A stretch of 64,000 bases of DNA from Tribonema minus. Its lineage: Eukaryota > Sar > Xanthophyceae > Tribonematales > Tribonemataceae. The position numbers and the translations under genes were made by a program. The first letter of the stretch is position 1, and each line of letters starts with the position of its first letter. Below the pieces are notes generated by a model. It made no database searches, was not told the origin of the DNA, and worked only from the letters and a program-made list of their open reading frames with translations. The stretch lies in the NCBI GenBank assembly GCA_017506865.1, contig JAFCMP010000079.1:1054001-1118000 (forward strand), in the 5' to 3' direction. Shown here one piece after another: positions 1 to 11,301 of the stretch.

Positions 1-1259
1 TGCCGAAGCTGCTCAATTGGCTCTCGTGGGAGGTGTAGGTGGGAGCGTGAAGGGGGGGGGGGTCGCTGCGGTCGAGCAGCTGCGCACATGGGCGCAGCAG
101 TGATCAGATCTGGAGACCCAATGCGCCGGGCGCGCAGCGGGGGGCACTGCTCAGCAGCAGCAGCAGCAGCAGCAGCAGCGCCGCCGCCGCCGGGCGCAGC
201 GCGCTCATGCCGAGTGCCAACTGGCACTCACGCAGCAGCACCCGCCCTCACTTCATTGCGTGGGGGAGGCGCGCCGCGCGGACATGTATGTGTGGTCTGT
301 GCAATCAGTTTCTTGTGTGGGCTATGGCCCACAGTGTGTCTGTGGCAGACTGCAGGGGCTGCCCCCTGGTGAAGTGCCACAGACAGCCAGGCGCAGCAGA
401 AGTACAGGGGAGTGTTCATAACGATACGTGAGCGGGCGCATAGGCAGTCTTGGGCACTGCCGCGCGGCCCGGGACGGCAAGCGTTTACGTCGGATTAACG
501 CCTTTTCCTGGAGTGGCGCTGGTCGCCGCACGCCGTGCATCGCGGCGCAGTTTGAGCATGTTGTGGAGCAGTGCGTTTTGGTGTTTCGCGCGCCAGTTTC
601 TCATGACCCCAAATGAACTGGTTTTGACATGTCTGGGTGTGCTGTGTCAATTGCTGTGCTTGAAGTTAAGAAGGAAGCTGGCAGCGCCATCACATCATTC
701 ATCTATCGTGTGCACACGCGCTCTGTTGCGGTTGAATGCAATGCTGTGTCGAGGTTCAAGTGTCTGAGAGATCCCCCCCCCCCCCATGTCAGTCGGCGTC
801 ACGCGATTGCAGCAACCGCAGCAATGTGCAGCAATAGCCTCCATTGTGCAAGCCACACCTTTCAGTTGACACATGTTCATCATTGATAGTTGTGTGATGT
901 GCTTGGCAGCCACCCATGTAATTCAGGGGCCCGTCCATGTCGATACCCCAACATTGTTACAAAAATCATTCCTCTGAAGTACTTGAAAATACTCCCAAGT
1001 ATTTACAGTGGTAAATACAATGCCAGCCCCAACTGCCCAGGCCATGCCCCGGACATTAGGCCACAGCATGTGAATGCGTAGTGGCCATGGCACATCTCTA
1101 TTGTGCTAGTCCTTGCAGCATGCGCGTACAAGCGCACCCGGGCAGCAGCACATGCTGTCGATTGGTTTCCAAAAGTCGCTGTGACAAAGCCCCCAACTTA
1201 GTTGGGCCACCAACCCCCAGCCTGCAAAGGCGACAAACCTCTGAAGCTGGGTCAGTCGT
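1..1259. other. Non-coding stretch at window start
   Basis: I see no supportable gene here. It holds a CAG microsatellite at about 158-178, a C homopolymer at about 776-786, and GC-rich unique sequence. The poly-C run at 1263-1282 marks the 3' end of the minus-strand gene that follows. Short open frames on both strands have no family signature and no splice partners. Confidence 0.5.
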
Positions 1260-2476
1260 TCACCCCCCCCCCCCCCCCCCCCGCCCCCGCACGCCATCCC
1301 CCCCCGTCATCCACGCGCGCTTCGCGTCGAGCATCGCGCGCAGCTCCGCGCCGCCCCACTCCTGCAGCTCCATGGCGTGGCGCAGCGTCGCGACGGCGGC
1401 GCCGAACTCGGCGCTCGCCTCGAGCTCATGTACCGCGGGGAACGCGCGGCGCGCGGCGGCGACGGCCGCGGCGAGGCGCGTGACGTCGCGCCCGTCGCGC
1501 AGCCGCTCCAGCAGCTCGCGCACGCGCCGCGTCTCGCGTGTTGTATCTGCGGGCGTCACGCCCGCGCTGCTGCTGCCGCCGCCGCCGCCGCCGCTTTCGC
1601 CGCCGCCGCCAGCGGCCAGCTGCAGCGCGCCAGCGCCGCCGCCGCTGCTGTCCAGTGCGGCAGCCGTGCCATCTTCAGCGCCCGCGTTGCTGCCCGCGGC
1701 GGTGGGCGGCGGCGGCGGCCGCTGCAGCAGCGCGGCGGCGGCGGGCGCGGCGGCGACGCCCGCGCAGCGCGCCGCGAGGTCCGCGCACACGTACGCGCCC
1801 CAGCGCAGCTCCGCGAGGGCGGCGTCCTGCTCCCGCAGCGCGCGCGCCTTGTCGGAAGGGCGCGCGAACCGCGGGTCTGGCACGCCCTCGCCCTCCGCGA
1901 CCGCCGCGCCGGTGGCGGCGTTGACGTAGAAGAGCTGAGCGCTGGCGGGGTCCTCCTCGAGGCGCCAGCCGTCGGCGTCGGCGGCTGCGGCGGCGGCGCG
2001 GGGGGCACGGGGGGCGTTCAGCGGCGGCAGCGCGGCGCAGAGTGCTGTGAGGTGTTGTCTGTGGGGGGGAGCGCACTTGCGGGCTGGCAACTGGCTGCGT
2101 GTCGCCAGAACCATCTGTGCTCTGCAAGTACAACTGAGCTGTGCAACACCAATGCAGGGCTGCGGCGGCTCATAGACATGCCACTTGGACGACTGCCCTG
2201 CTCACAAAGCACACTTGATTGCTAGCCGAAAAATCACAGCAATAACACTGCTGCGACCAGTGGCGCCACACACCTGCAATGAGCACCTCGCCGGTATCAG
2301 GGTCCAGCCACCGCGCCGCCTCTATATCGGGCTGCCACGACTTCTCCCACCGCGCCTCGCGCTCCAGCAGCGCCGCATTGCGCTGCCGCCGCTGCCGCAG
2401 CGCGTCCGCCTGCGCGCGCGCCGCCGCCGCCTCCGGCGGCACGTGCGCCGCGTAGTCGCGGTACCGCACCCACGCC

Positions 2477-2524
<48 letters not shown>

Positions 2525-5500
2525 ATGCACAGCAGCACGCGATCGGCCTCCGCGCCCAGCGCCATCCACTCATGCTCGCCGTCGTCGTAGTCGATACGGT
2601 GCCGCCCCGCCGCCGCCGCCGCCGCCGCCGCTGCCGCCGCTGCGCGCGCCGCGGCGCCGGTACGCGCCCACGGCGCCCTCGTACGACGCGCCCTGCTGCG
2701 GCCAGTAGACGCGCGCGCGCAGCCCCACGAGCGACTCCTCGAAGGCGTGCGGGCGCGCCGCGGCGGTGGCGCCGGTCGCCGCGCTGCGCCAGACGGCGGC
2801 GCCACGCGCCTCGTCCCAGACCTCCTCCCACGCGGCGTCGGCGGCGGCGTTGAGCGCTGCCTCCGCGTCCTCGTCGTAGTCGTCGTCGCACGCGTCTGCG
2901 CGCGGCGGCGGTGGCGGCACGCAGCGACGTGGCAGTCAGTGATGGGGATTAAGACGTCGAGCTACGGGCTGCGCGCCACGCGGGTGGTGTTTGTATGGGC
3001 TAGAGCATGGTGCGCTGTGCCTACGCGCTGACGGCGCTTATGCGGCTCATGATATGCACAGCCGCACTCTGCGAATGTCCTGCTTGAAGCTAGTCAGCGT
3101 GCACGTCATGTACACAGGCAAGTGCACTATACTTTCGCTTGAAGTTAGTGAAAAACGAATCAAAAAGATCGTTGAGCTCTAGGTGACAAGGTAGTGTTTG
3201 GGTCAGGCGGGGGCTGGCCTCTGTGATCCCGCCGCTCACCCGACCGCCGTGTCATCGACTCACTCGCTTTAAACCCAGCAATGCGGCATGCGCGTACCGA
3301 CCCAGCACATGCTGAGCGCTTCAACAGCACTTGCAAATCGAAGCGCAGTTGCCAATGGAAGCGCCGCGCGCGCTCACCGTGGTTGGCCTCCATGATGCGC
3401 CGCTCGTCGCGCCGCGCCGCCAGCGCCGCGCGCTCCGCGTACTCCAGCTCCTGCCGCCGCAGCACGTGCAGCGTGACCCTGTTCATGCGCACATCGCGCC
3501 ACCCCAGCACCCTGCTGCTGCGGAAGACGCGCTGTATGGCGGTGGCAGCGGCTGCGGCGGCGGCGGCGGCGCGGCGGCGCCGCCGCGCCGCGGCGCGGCC
3601 GCGCGAGCCGCGCGCCAGCGACTGCATCGCGAGCGCGCCGCGGTGCATGGCGTGCAGCCGCTGCACCCGCTGCCGCCGCAGCATCTCGCCGAGGCACAGT
3701 CCCTGGTGGCGGCGCACGAAGGCCTGGAAACACAGTTGTGGGAGAGGAGGCGCGGCAGCATTGCGTTTTTAGTGACGATGCCTGCGGCGGCGGCGGCATG
3801 GCGTGCTGCGGAGCTGGCGCGAGCGACAGGCCGTGGGATGCTGGGATCGCGGCGCGGGCATCGCGTCAGCAGCAGTGCCTGCAGCACGCGGCGCCGCCTT
3901 CGGATGCGCAGCACGAGTTGTGGGCGCGAGAGCTGCGGCGGTGCGGCTCGAATGCCGCATTGCAAATGCGCCTCGTTGAGTGAGGCGAGCAGCAGCATGG
4001 TGCGTCTGCGCAGGGGGTCAGCTGGGTCGGTGACTACTGTTGCTGAGCGGTGCTGGGGGGTGACTGCAGTGTTCAGTCAGTTGGGGTGTGGGGTAGCGTT
4101 GAGCATGCATTGCTAGGTGGCTAGCAAGGAGGCGCTGCTGGGCCAGACTGCTGCACCGCACGTAAGGGGGGGTTTGCACTGTGAGCTGCACATTTGGGCG
4201 ACAGGGATAAACGTCCACCAACGGCAACGATGGAACAAACAATTTAAGGGTCGCTCCACCAGCACCCAAGGGCACGGATGCTGCAATGTCGGAACATAGC
4301 ATCGCAGTCCTCCTGGACATCGTGGAAGTCACCTGAACGTGCTTTTCTGCGCACGACACGGCTGCAGTTCTCCCCAGGCGCTGTGCGCCGTCGCCTCTGA
4401 GCAGTCCGCCTCTCAACGCACATGACACATTGGACCCCTGGTTGCATCACGCGGCTGAAGCTAGCATCAGCAACATCTTGCAGGGCAGGATCGCGCTTTG
4501 TACTCGTGAAGCCGGCCGTTGCAGGGAGGGGAAGGGGGGGGGGCACGTACTGAATTGCACACTGTGCTCGTGAAGCCGCCCGGTGGCGGGGGTGGGGGGA
4601 GGGGGGGGGGAACAGGGGGAGGCGGGGAGCGTCACCTGTATGCGCGTGGCCGCGGCGGCTTCAAGTGCGGCGCGCCGCGCGGCCTCCTCGCGCAGCCGCC
4701 TGAGCCGTGCGCGCGCGATGAAGGCGCGGCCGGCCTGCTGCAGGCAGCGCGCGGCGGCGCCCCTATCGCGGTCGCGCTGGCGCTTGACCTGCGAGAGGTG
4801 GCGCGCAGGCGGGCGATGGGATGGGGATAGGATGAGTAAGGTGATAGTGGTCAGTTGGTGCATGTCGACAGCTTGTCTCGAACAAAGGGAAACAACTTGA
4901 CAGCCTTGTTGCGGTCGTGCTGGCACTTGACCTTCGGGATGGCACGCAGGCGGCCGATGGGATGGGACTAGGATGAGCAAGGTGACGGAGGCAGTTGGTG
5001 GAAGCCGACAGCTTAGCTTGAACAAAGGGAGACAACATGACAAACTGCAAGCAGGGCGGGATGACGACAGAGCAGGGGGCGGTGCGGCGGCAAGGTCGGC
5101 AGTGGGCGCGGCAGATGTTGAGGTGGCCGCCATCTGTTTCAGCTGCATCTTTTAACAGCGCCGCGCATGCAGATGAAGCGCTCTCAGTTCCCGGCTGCGG
5201 GCAGCGGGACGCCACTCCCGTGCCCCCATTACAGTGAAGGGCTGACCTGGCTAGGGTTCAAACAGACCTCAACGTTAACTTCAAGTATGGAGCGGGGAAC
5301 ACCTGCAGCCGTACTGCGTGTCAGGCGCTCATGCTGGGTGCAGCATTGAAATCATTCATCGTCTATTAGTGTGCGCCTGCAGGCTTCGCTGGTGCACTGG
5401 TGCAATCTGCAAGCGTGGTGCCCCAACGACGTTATAACTTGTGGTATAGCCGTGGCGGCGATGGCGTGCTGACTTGGTTGACGCGTCCGCACGGGGCAAT

Positions 5501-8500
5501 GCAGTGGCTGTGCCATCATCAAGACCGCCGCCAAATGTAGGATGGCAATGTGTTCTGCTGACGTCAGGCTGTACATGAAGCTGACAGCGGTGTCCTTGGA
5601 GTTACGCGATGAGTCTCGCCTTCTAAGCGAGCGCCACTTACCCATGCACTTGCAGAAAAATGAAAAAATGATTGCGGCCGCTGCTCGCTCACGCGGATGC
5701 CGCGAGGCGCCGCCGCCGCCATCACCACACTGCGGCGGCAGAACGCCGCACTGCCGCCGATGTGTGCCCAACAGCACAGGAGGCCTCACGTGACGCGTAC
5801 ACTCAAGCTGAAGTTGTGGAAACGGCATGCTAAAAAACTTCAAGTGTGACGCACCTCCGCCCACGCGCCGCAGCGCCGCCGCGCCAGCCACGAGCGCACG
5901 GCAGCGCCGAGGTGCACCGCCGCGGCTGAGCGCAGCTCGACGCGCCGCTCGTGCCGCAGCGCGGCGACGGCGGCCGCGACGGCGCGCGCCTGCGGTCCGC
6001 GCCGCGCCAGATGCCCCTGAGAGAGGCAGGGTAGGTATGTGTATATGTGAAAATGGGTATGTAGTGGTACGTCTACCTGGCAGCAATGAGCGGGACCAGG
6101 AGCGCACGCTCATAATCATCAAGCTGCAATGTACTACACCTTTCCTCGAAGTATAACGCACGCGCCGTTGTAATCACCGCAACAAGGCTGCTATTGGCGC
6201 TGCTGCTGCAGCAGCCACGCAGTGCCCGCGGCGTCACTGCGATGATGCGGTGGCTGATCTTCACTGCGCACGGCGGTGAAGCGCTGAAAGTGCGCACACA
6301 ACGCCAAATGCGATGCCGCACGCGCAACACCATATGGCACCCACAAAGCGCGGCGGCCTTCGTCACTGAGCAGCATGGAAAGAGTCCTGGTATCGCTGCG
6401 ACTTCGACAGTGCCCCGGTCGCAGTCCTGTTCGTGCTGCGCCCCCCCTTTCCATGCCCCCTGCTTTTAGGCGCGTACTTGCGCGCACAGCGCCCCGCCGC
6501 TGTGCGCACCTTGAAGACCGCCTGGATGGGAACGGCGTGCCGCCCCTTCGCCAGCAGCGCGGCGCGCTGGCAGCGCAGCGCCGCCGCCCGCCGCCGTGCG
6601 GCGTGCGCGCGGAACGCCGCCTGCAGCCGCACCGCCGCGGCGCCGCAGCGCCGCCGCTCGCGCGCCTCGCGGCGCCGCCGCCGCCGCCGGTGCGCCGCGT
6701 ATGCGAGCTGGACGGTGAGCGCGGCGGCGTCGCGGCGCGCGGCGGCGGCGGCGCCGAGCGCGCGCGCGCGCGCGCGCGCGCGCGCGCGCCCACGCCGCCT
6801 GCACGCGGCGCGCGGCGGCGTCGCGGACGGCCGCGCGCGCGGCGCGCAGCTTGGCGGCGGCGAGGTCCGCGCGCGGCGCGTAGCCGAAGAACGCGCGCGC
6901 GGGCGCCACGAGGTCGCGCCCTACGGCGTCGACGAGCGCGGCGAGGCCGTCGTCGGTGACGCGCGCGCAGCCGGTGAGGTTAAGCGTGTAGAGGCCGCGG
7001 CACCGCGTGACGAGCGGGCAGAGGCCCGCCTCGGAGATCGCGCGCGAGCCCTGAGCGGCGCGGCGCGGGGGGGAGGGGAAGGTGCGAGTGCGGGGGGGGT
7101 TGTTGGGGGGCGCGAGGGGAGGGGCGGCGAGGTCCGCGCGGCCTTGTGTGGAGAGCGCTGTGAGCGGAAGGCGCTTGCGGCGTGAGCGTATTGCAGTCGG
7201 CGCGGGTGTATCAGCACAACAAAGGGAATGACAGTGGTGCTGCTGGTCAACGCTGTCTGGTTGTCTTCGTCCCCAGTCGCTGTCGGATTTGCAGACTGTG
7301 GCTCGGTGCATGGACAGCGGCACGCTCATCTGTGCGAGCCGCGGAAGCGCCAACGCTGCAGCGCTGCGCGCTCGGGCTGTCTTGGCGCGCGTTCGCCCTG
7401 ACAAAGCGCTGCGCGGTCACCGATATTATTCTCTCATGCAGCGGACTCCAATGTCAAGGGGAGGCTGCAGACAACTGTGCAGACAGCTGCGCGTGGGGGA
7501 CCTGTCAGTTCATTGTCATCATACGCACATGTGGTAACGGGCGCATGCGCAGGTGCGCACCGCTTGCGCTGCCGTCAAATCCAGCGCCGACATCGCACAC
7601 AAATTGGTAACATCAACAAAAGATGCAGGGCCTCTGCGGTGCCTCAACACATTGTCTGCCACCGCACCGTTGGGTGGGGAGGGGGGGGGGGGCGAGCGCA
7701 ACGGCCGGACCGCAGCAGAGGCACAGTAGTCCTAAAGCTGATCTAACGCTAATTCTAACCCAAGTCCTCACCCTCACGACAACCCTAACCCAAACCCTAA
7801 CCTTGAACCCTAGCCCTAACCCTAATCCAGAACCCTAAATGCACGCACCGCGACGTTCAGGAATGCCAGGTGCGGGCAGCCGCGAGCGAGCGCCTTCAGT
7901 CCCGCGTCGGTTACATTTCCGTTGCGCCCGACGTTCAGGCTCGCCAGGCGCGCGCAGTGGCAGCCAATGTCCTCGATGGCGCGGCCGCTGAGCGCCGGGC
8001 ACTCGTGGAGGTTGAGCACCGCCATGCGCGAGCACGCGCGCGCCACGGCGCCGACGCCGGCGTCGCCCGCCCCCAGGCAGCCCTCTAGGGAGAGGAAGCG
8101 CAGGCGCGGGCAGCCCGCTGCGAGGGCCGTTAGCCCCCTGAGGGCGTCAGCATGGGAGAGGGGGGAGAGGATGTGAGGGCAACACGGCGGGGCCCGGCAG
8201 CGAGCTGAACGTCGACAGCGGCATGCTGTTCATACAGCGCGCAGCGCGCTACGCGGAGCTCACGCGCCTCAAGAGCCCGCAGTGCATGGTGAAGATTGCA
8301 ACACGCCTTCAAACCAGCAAGCGACATCAAGCAAGCGACATAGGCGCCACAAATTGGCAACGAGACTCGGAATCAAGAGGATCAGACATTCGTTTTTGCG
8401 AAGCATGTATGATATATTGTGCGCGGTCTGCTGTGTGTGGGTGCCTGCTTATGCAGCAGCTGCCTTCCCCACAGGTATGCCTGCTTATGCAGCAGCGACC

Positions 8501-10920
8501 GCTGTCGATTTTGCTTGCAACACCCACATGGTGATGTGAGCCCCCTGAGGGTGTTAGCGCGGGGGAGGGGGGGGATGTGAGGGCCGAGTAGGTAGACAGG
8601 GGGGGGGGGGGGGGGGGGGTAGGGTATGTTTCCAGAACGTGGCATGATGCGTACTTGTGGTGCAAGCACGCTGGTGTGGCTGGCGGAGGCAATGTGGTGA
8701 TGCGATGCAGAGGGCGTGCGACGGTGATGTTGGTTGCGCCGTGCAGAAGGGGGCGGGTGGCGACGGTGCGCATGTCTGCATTCCAATGCTGTTGCAGCGT
8801 TGCCGCATGGACAATGCAGCCACTATCAAGCATGTGTATTGAAATGTCGCAGTGTTATGCGGCAGATATGGTCAGATACTCAGTCAGCATACATTTGTTC
8901 TTCAACCACTTGATGCTGCAAAAACCAATGTGTGCAGTGCTGGTCGCAGTCAGGGTCGAGGCACTCGCCTGTTGCCGACAGATGCATTGCGGGACACATT
9001 GAGGCTCTGAAGATGCGTGCAGCTGCCAAGATGATGTGGCTCAAAGTACACCTCGAGAATCATATATAATGTTGCAAATATCAGCATGCATCCAGAGATG
9101 TAATCAGTGTACATGAAACTCGAAGAATGCTGTATGAGCATCGATGTGCAGTTACACGCTTATTGAAGTTGAATTACTCGCCTGTCACCGACAGATGCAC
9201 AGTGCGACAGGTTGAGGCTCTGTAGGTGCGCGCAGCCGCCCCCGAATCCAATAGCCCCCCCTATCCACGCCAGTCCCTCACTGTGGAACAAAGCATAGGG
9301 GGCACCGCATTCAAGGCCGAGTTTGCATAAACAGTGACGTGTTTACACTCACAGGCATATCGCAAAGAGGCGAGCTTGGCACGAAAGGCAACGGCGTGTC
9401 AACAAGCGCAGGCAACCTGGCACTACATCGGCGTGTGGGCTTCTGCACAGCACAGTTGCAGAAAAAGCGCCACTTTCAGCAGTCAGAGACTGACGACTTG
9501 ACAGCAGTGACTTGACAGAAAAGAGGAGCATTTGGTAGCTGTGAAGGCACGCAATGCATACGCGCTGAGGTGCGCGGCAGCTTAGCCAGGCGCAATGTGC
9601 CCGCATGTGTCAAGCCCGCGCCACAGGGCTGTGAGAGTGAGGTGCCATGTGTGCGCCAGCCGCAGGCAGAACTGTTGGCCTCAGCGCCCGGCATTCAAAT
9701 CCTTCAGCAACCGCAAATAACGGCCATCTGGTTCCAATTCTCGGTTATGCAGCTGGAAGCAAGCGCAGAGGGCGCTCCACCTTCAGCGCCGCACCGCCAA
9801 GCAGTAAACTTCAAGGACCGCCGCGCAAGCGCGCCCTCGACGGCCGCGCGCAACTGCGACTCAACCCCTGAGCGCTGACGCCTCACCTGTTGATCCCCGC
9901 GCACGCGGACACGTCCAGCGCCGTCAGCGTCGCGCCGCACAGCTCCGAGACGGCGCGCAGGCCGAGGTTCGTCACCGTGCGGCACGCGGCGAGGCGCAGC
10001 GTCCTGATGGCAAACAGGCGCGCGCACAGGACCTCGAGCTGCGCGTCGGCGACGCCGGTGCGGCTCAGGTCGACGGTCTCGAGGCTCGCGCCCGTGTTGA
10101 GCGCGAGACTGCGCAGCGCGCCGCTGCTGATGCCGCGCCACCCGGAGAGCTGCGCAGGGGCGCAGTGTGTGTGTGCTGATGGGAGCGCAGTAGATGATTG
10201 AAGGGGCTGGCGAATGCGTGAGGGGACTGGTTTGCGTGGGTTTTGTGTGTCGCTGCATCAGTGTCGCTAAGTGGGACGATGACATGGGGGCAATGCAGGC
10301 CGGGGTAAATTGAGCCCAAGAGCATGTGAATGTCTCCAAACCGGTTCAGAAAGCGGTGTGCGAATATGGCACTCATAAATGCATCCCTGGCAGATGTCAC
10401 ACATGGCCAGGATGATTGTACAAGCAGCTCAGGAGAGAGTCCTGTGAGAATTGACAACTGCACCAGAGCGGTAAAGCAGAGCGGCCTAGATGCCAACACA
10501 CCTGAGGTTGTAGCAGTCCATGCATGGCATATTCTTGCTCATCGTCGAATTGGCTGCTGAAATTGTCAGGAGTAAAATTCTGGTGTGGTGTGAGCAGCAG
10601 ACAGGTCTGCAGATCTGTGCAGCTTATTGGCATCAAGGCTGAGTGCGTTCATGCATCACTCAAAAACTCACATTGGCGGACACGAATATGTGGCCTTTTC
10701 TCAGCACCTCCCACAGCTCGCCCTCACGAAGCTCCTCCATGCCTGTACCTACGAATTCCAGGTCTCGAAGGGAGGCAGGCAAATCCGCCAGGGCTGCCCT
10801 GACCACTGCTGTTTCCACCTGCTTGTGAAGGCGTGCTTCTGCAGTCATCATCCGCTTCGCCAGCAGCAGACCAAATTTGGGTCCAGCCGTGCGAAGGCGC
10901 TCCTCCCGGTCCAGCTGCAT
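1260..10920 (-). CDS. LRR - IQ motif - WW-like - Tudor-like multidomain protein
   Basis: Ten exons, 5' to 3': 10920-10672, 10149-9887, 9280-9182, 8137-7849, 7050-6510, 6016-5855, 4788-4636, 3723-3378, 2895-2274, 2044-1260 (TGA). Phases match at every junction; the product is about 1168 aa. The N-terminal third is cysteine-containing LRRs of the AMN1/FBXL type, with repeats such as LNLTGCARVTDDGLAALV. Then come several IQ (calmodulin-binding) motifs, two of them split by introns (IQAVFK/GHLARR and RIQ/AFVRRHQG). The C-terminal third has WW-like segments (start WEEVWDEARG; GWRLEEDPAS) around a Tudor-like unit (VYWPQQGASYEG, then HRIDYDDGEHEWMAL). Two 1-nt frame breaks occur inside simple repeats, near 6750-6790 (GC dinucleotides) and 2600-2650 (CGG triplets); sequencing error or real lesions are both possible. 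Intron 3 has a GC donor at 9181-9180. The start was chosen as the first ATG after the upstream in-frame stop. A scaffold or chromatin role is only inference. Confidence 0.72.
4763..5043. repeat. Duplicated acceptor edge of IQ exon 7
   Basis: The segment 4763-4903, which spans the acceptor at 4790-4789, recurs at about 4907-5043 with a period near 144 bp. It shares GCTTGACCT, GATGGGATGGG, AGTTGGTG and GAACAAAGGGA. The copy lies upstream of the used acceptor in transcript sense. Confidence 0.75.
7738..7840. repeat. Degenerate interstitial telomere-type repeat
   Basis: About 100 bp of imperfect CCCTAA units (TTAGGG on the minus strand), with variants such as CCCAAA, CCCTAG and CCTCAC. It ends 8 bp from the donor at 7848-7847 of intron 4 of the LRR-IQ gene, so it is intronic and not a chromosome end. 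Confidence 0.8.
8131..8584. repeat. Duplicated acceptor edge of LRR exon 4
   Basis: The acceptor region and first exon bases at about 8131-8178 (CCCCCTGAGGG, then GGGAGAGG) recur at about 8538-8584, upstream of the real acceptor in transcript sense. The distal copy keeps the AG but has diverged. Confidence 0.65.
8955..9245. repeat. Duplicated donor edge of LRR exon 3
   Basis: The 3' half of LRR exon 3 (about 9177-9241, encoding HLQSLNLSHCASVGD) has a second copy at about 8960-9035 encoding HLQSLNVSRNASVGN. Both copies end in the GC-type donor sequence AG/GCGAGT. The second copy lacks the first half of the repeat, so I treat it as an intronic echo, although an alternative exon cannot be excluded. 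Confidence 0.65.
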
Positions 10921-11301
10921 GGTGCCTGAACGCGCTGCTATGATGTCAAGTGGTACCAGACCTCGTGGCCATCTCTGAGCATCCAACTACGAGAACTGTC
11001 AAGCTTGGAGGCATGTGACAGGGCTGCTGTTGTGTCAAGTGGTACCAAACCTCGTGGACATATCTGAGCGTCAAACTACGAGAACTGTCAAGCTCGGCAT
11101 GTGAGGCAAACTGCTTTTTTCTGCTGCGGTTTCAAACTTCAACAACTTGAAGTTCATTTCCGAACTGTGAACGGGGTTTGCCAAACGCCGCAGCGGCCAT
11201 GCAGTGACCAACGTGCCAGTGCCCTGGGGCAAGCCTCCTTGCGTTGCCAGCGCCGCATTACAGCAGCTGCAGAACGAGCATCACCTACTGCTGCAGTGAG
11301 G
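10921..11301. promoter_or_regulatory. Divergent intergenic region with 89-bp direct repeat
   Basis: 381 bp separate the start codons of the LRR-IQ gene (-) and the P450 gene (+). Two direct repeats with a period of 89 bp (about 10935-11017 and 11025-11104) share TGTCAAGTGGTACCA and CTACGAGAACTGTCAAGCT. A motif pair AACTTCAACAACTTGAAGTT follows at about 11136-11155. A shared bidirectional promoter is inferred from position only. Confidence 0.5.

Noticed and set aside
1377-2225. Long open frames on the plus strand and other frames opposite the LRR-IQ-WW gene
   Set aside because: GC-rich triplet repeats keep several frames open at once. Only the minus-strand frame shows WW-like motifs and joins in phase to neighbouring exons.
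5690-5775. A possible extra exon between the IQ exons at 5855 and 4788
   Set aside because: It has a donor-like end, but the flanking exons already join in phase and it shows no IQ motif.
7738-7840. A true chromosome end
   Set aside because: The repeats are degenerate, only about 100 bp long, and lie inside an intron with coding exons on both sides.
8602-8623. Poly-G/poly-C runs (also 13291-13310, 29897-29927, 31341-31360, 56717-56742) as functional elements
   Set aside because: Several sit just upstream of acceptors and are probably polypyrimidine tracts or simple homopolymers. There is no evidence of another role.
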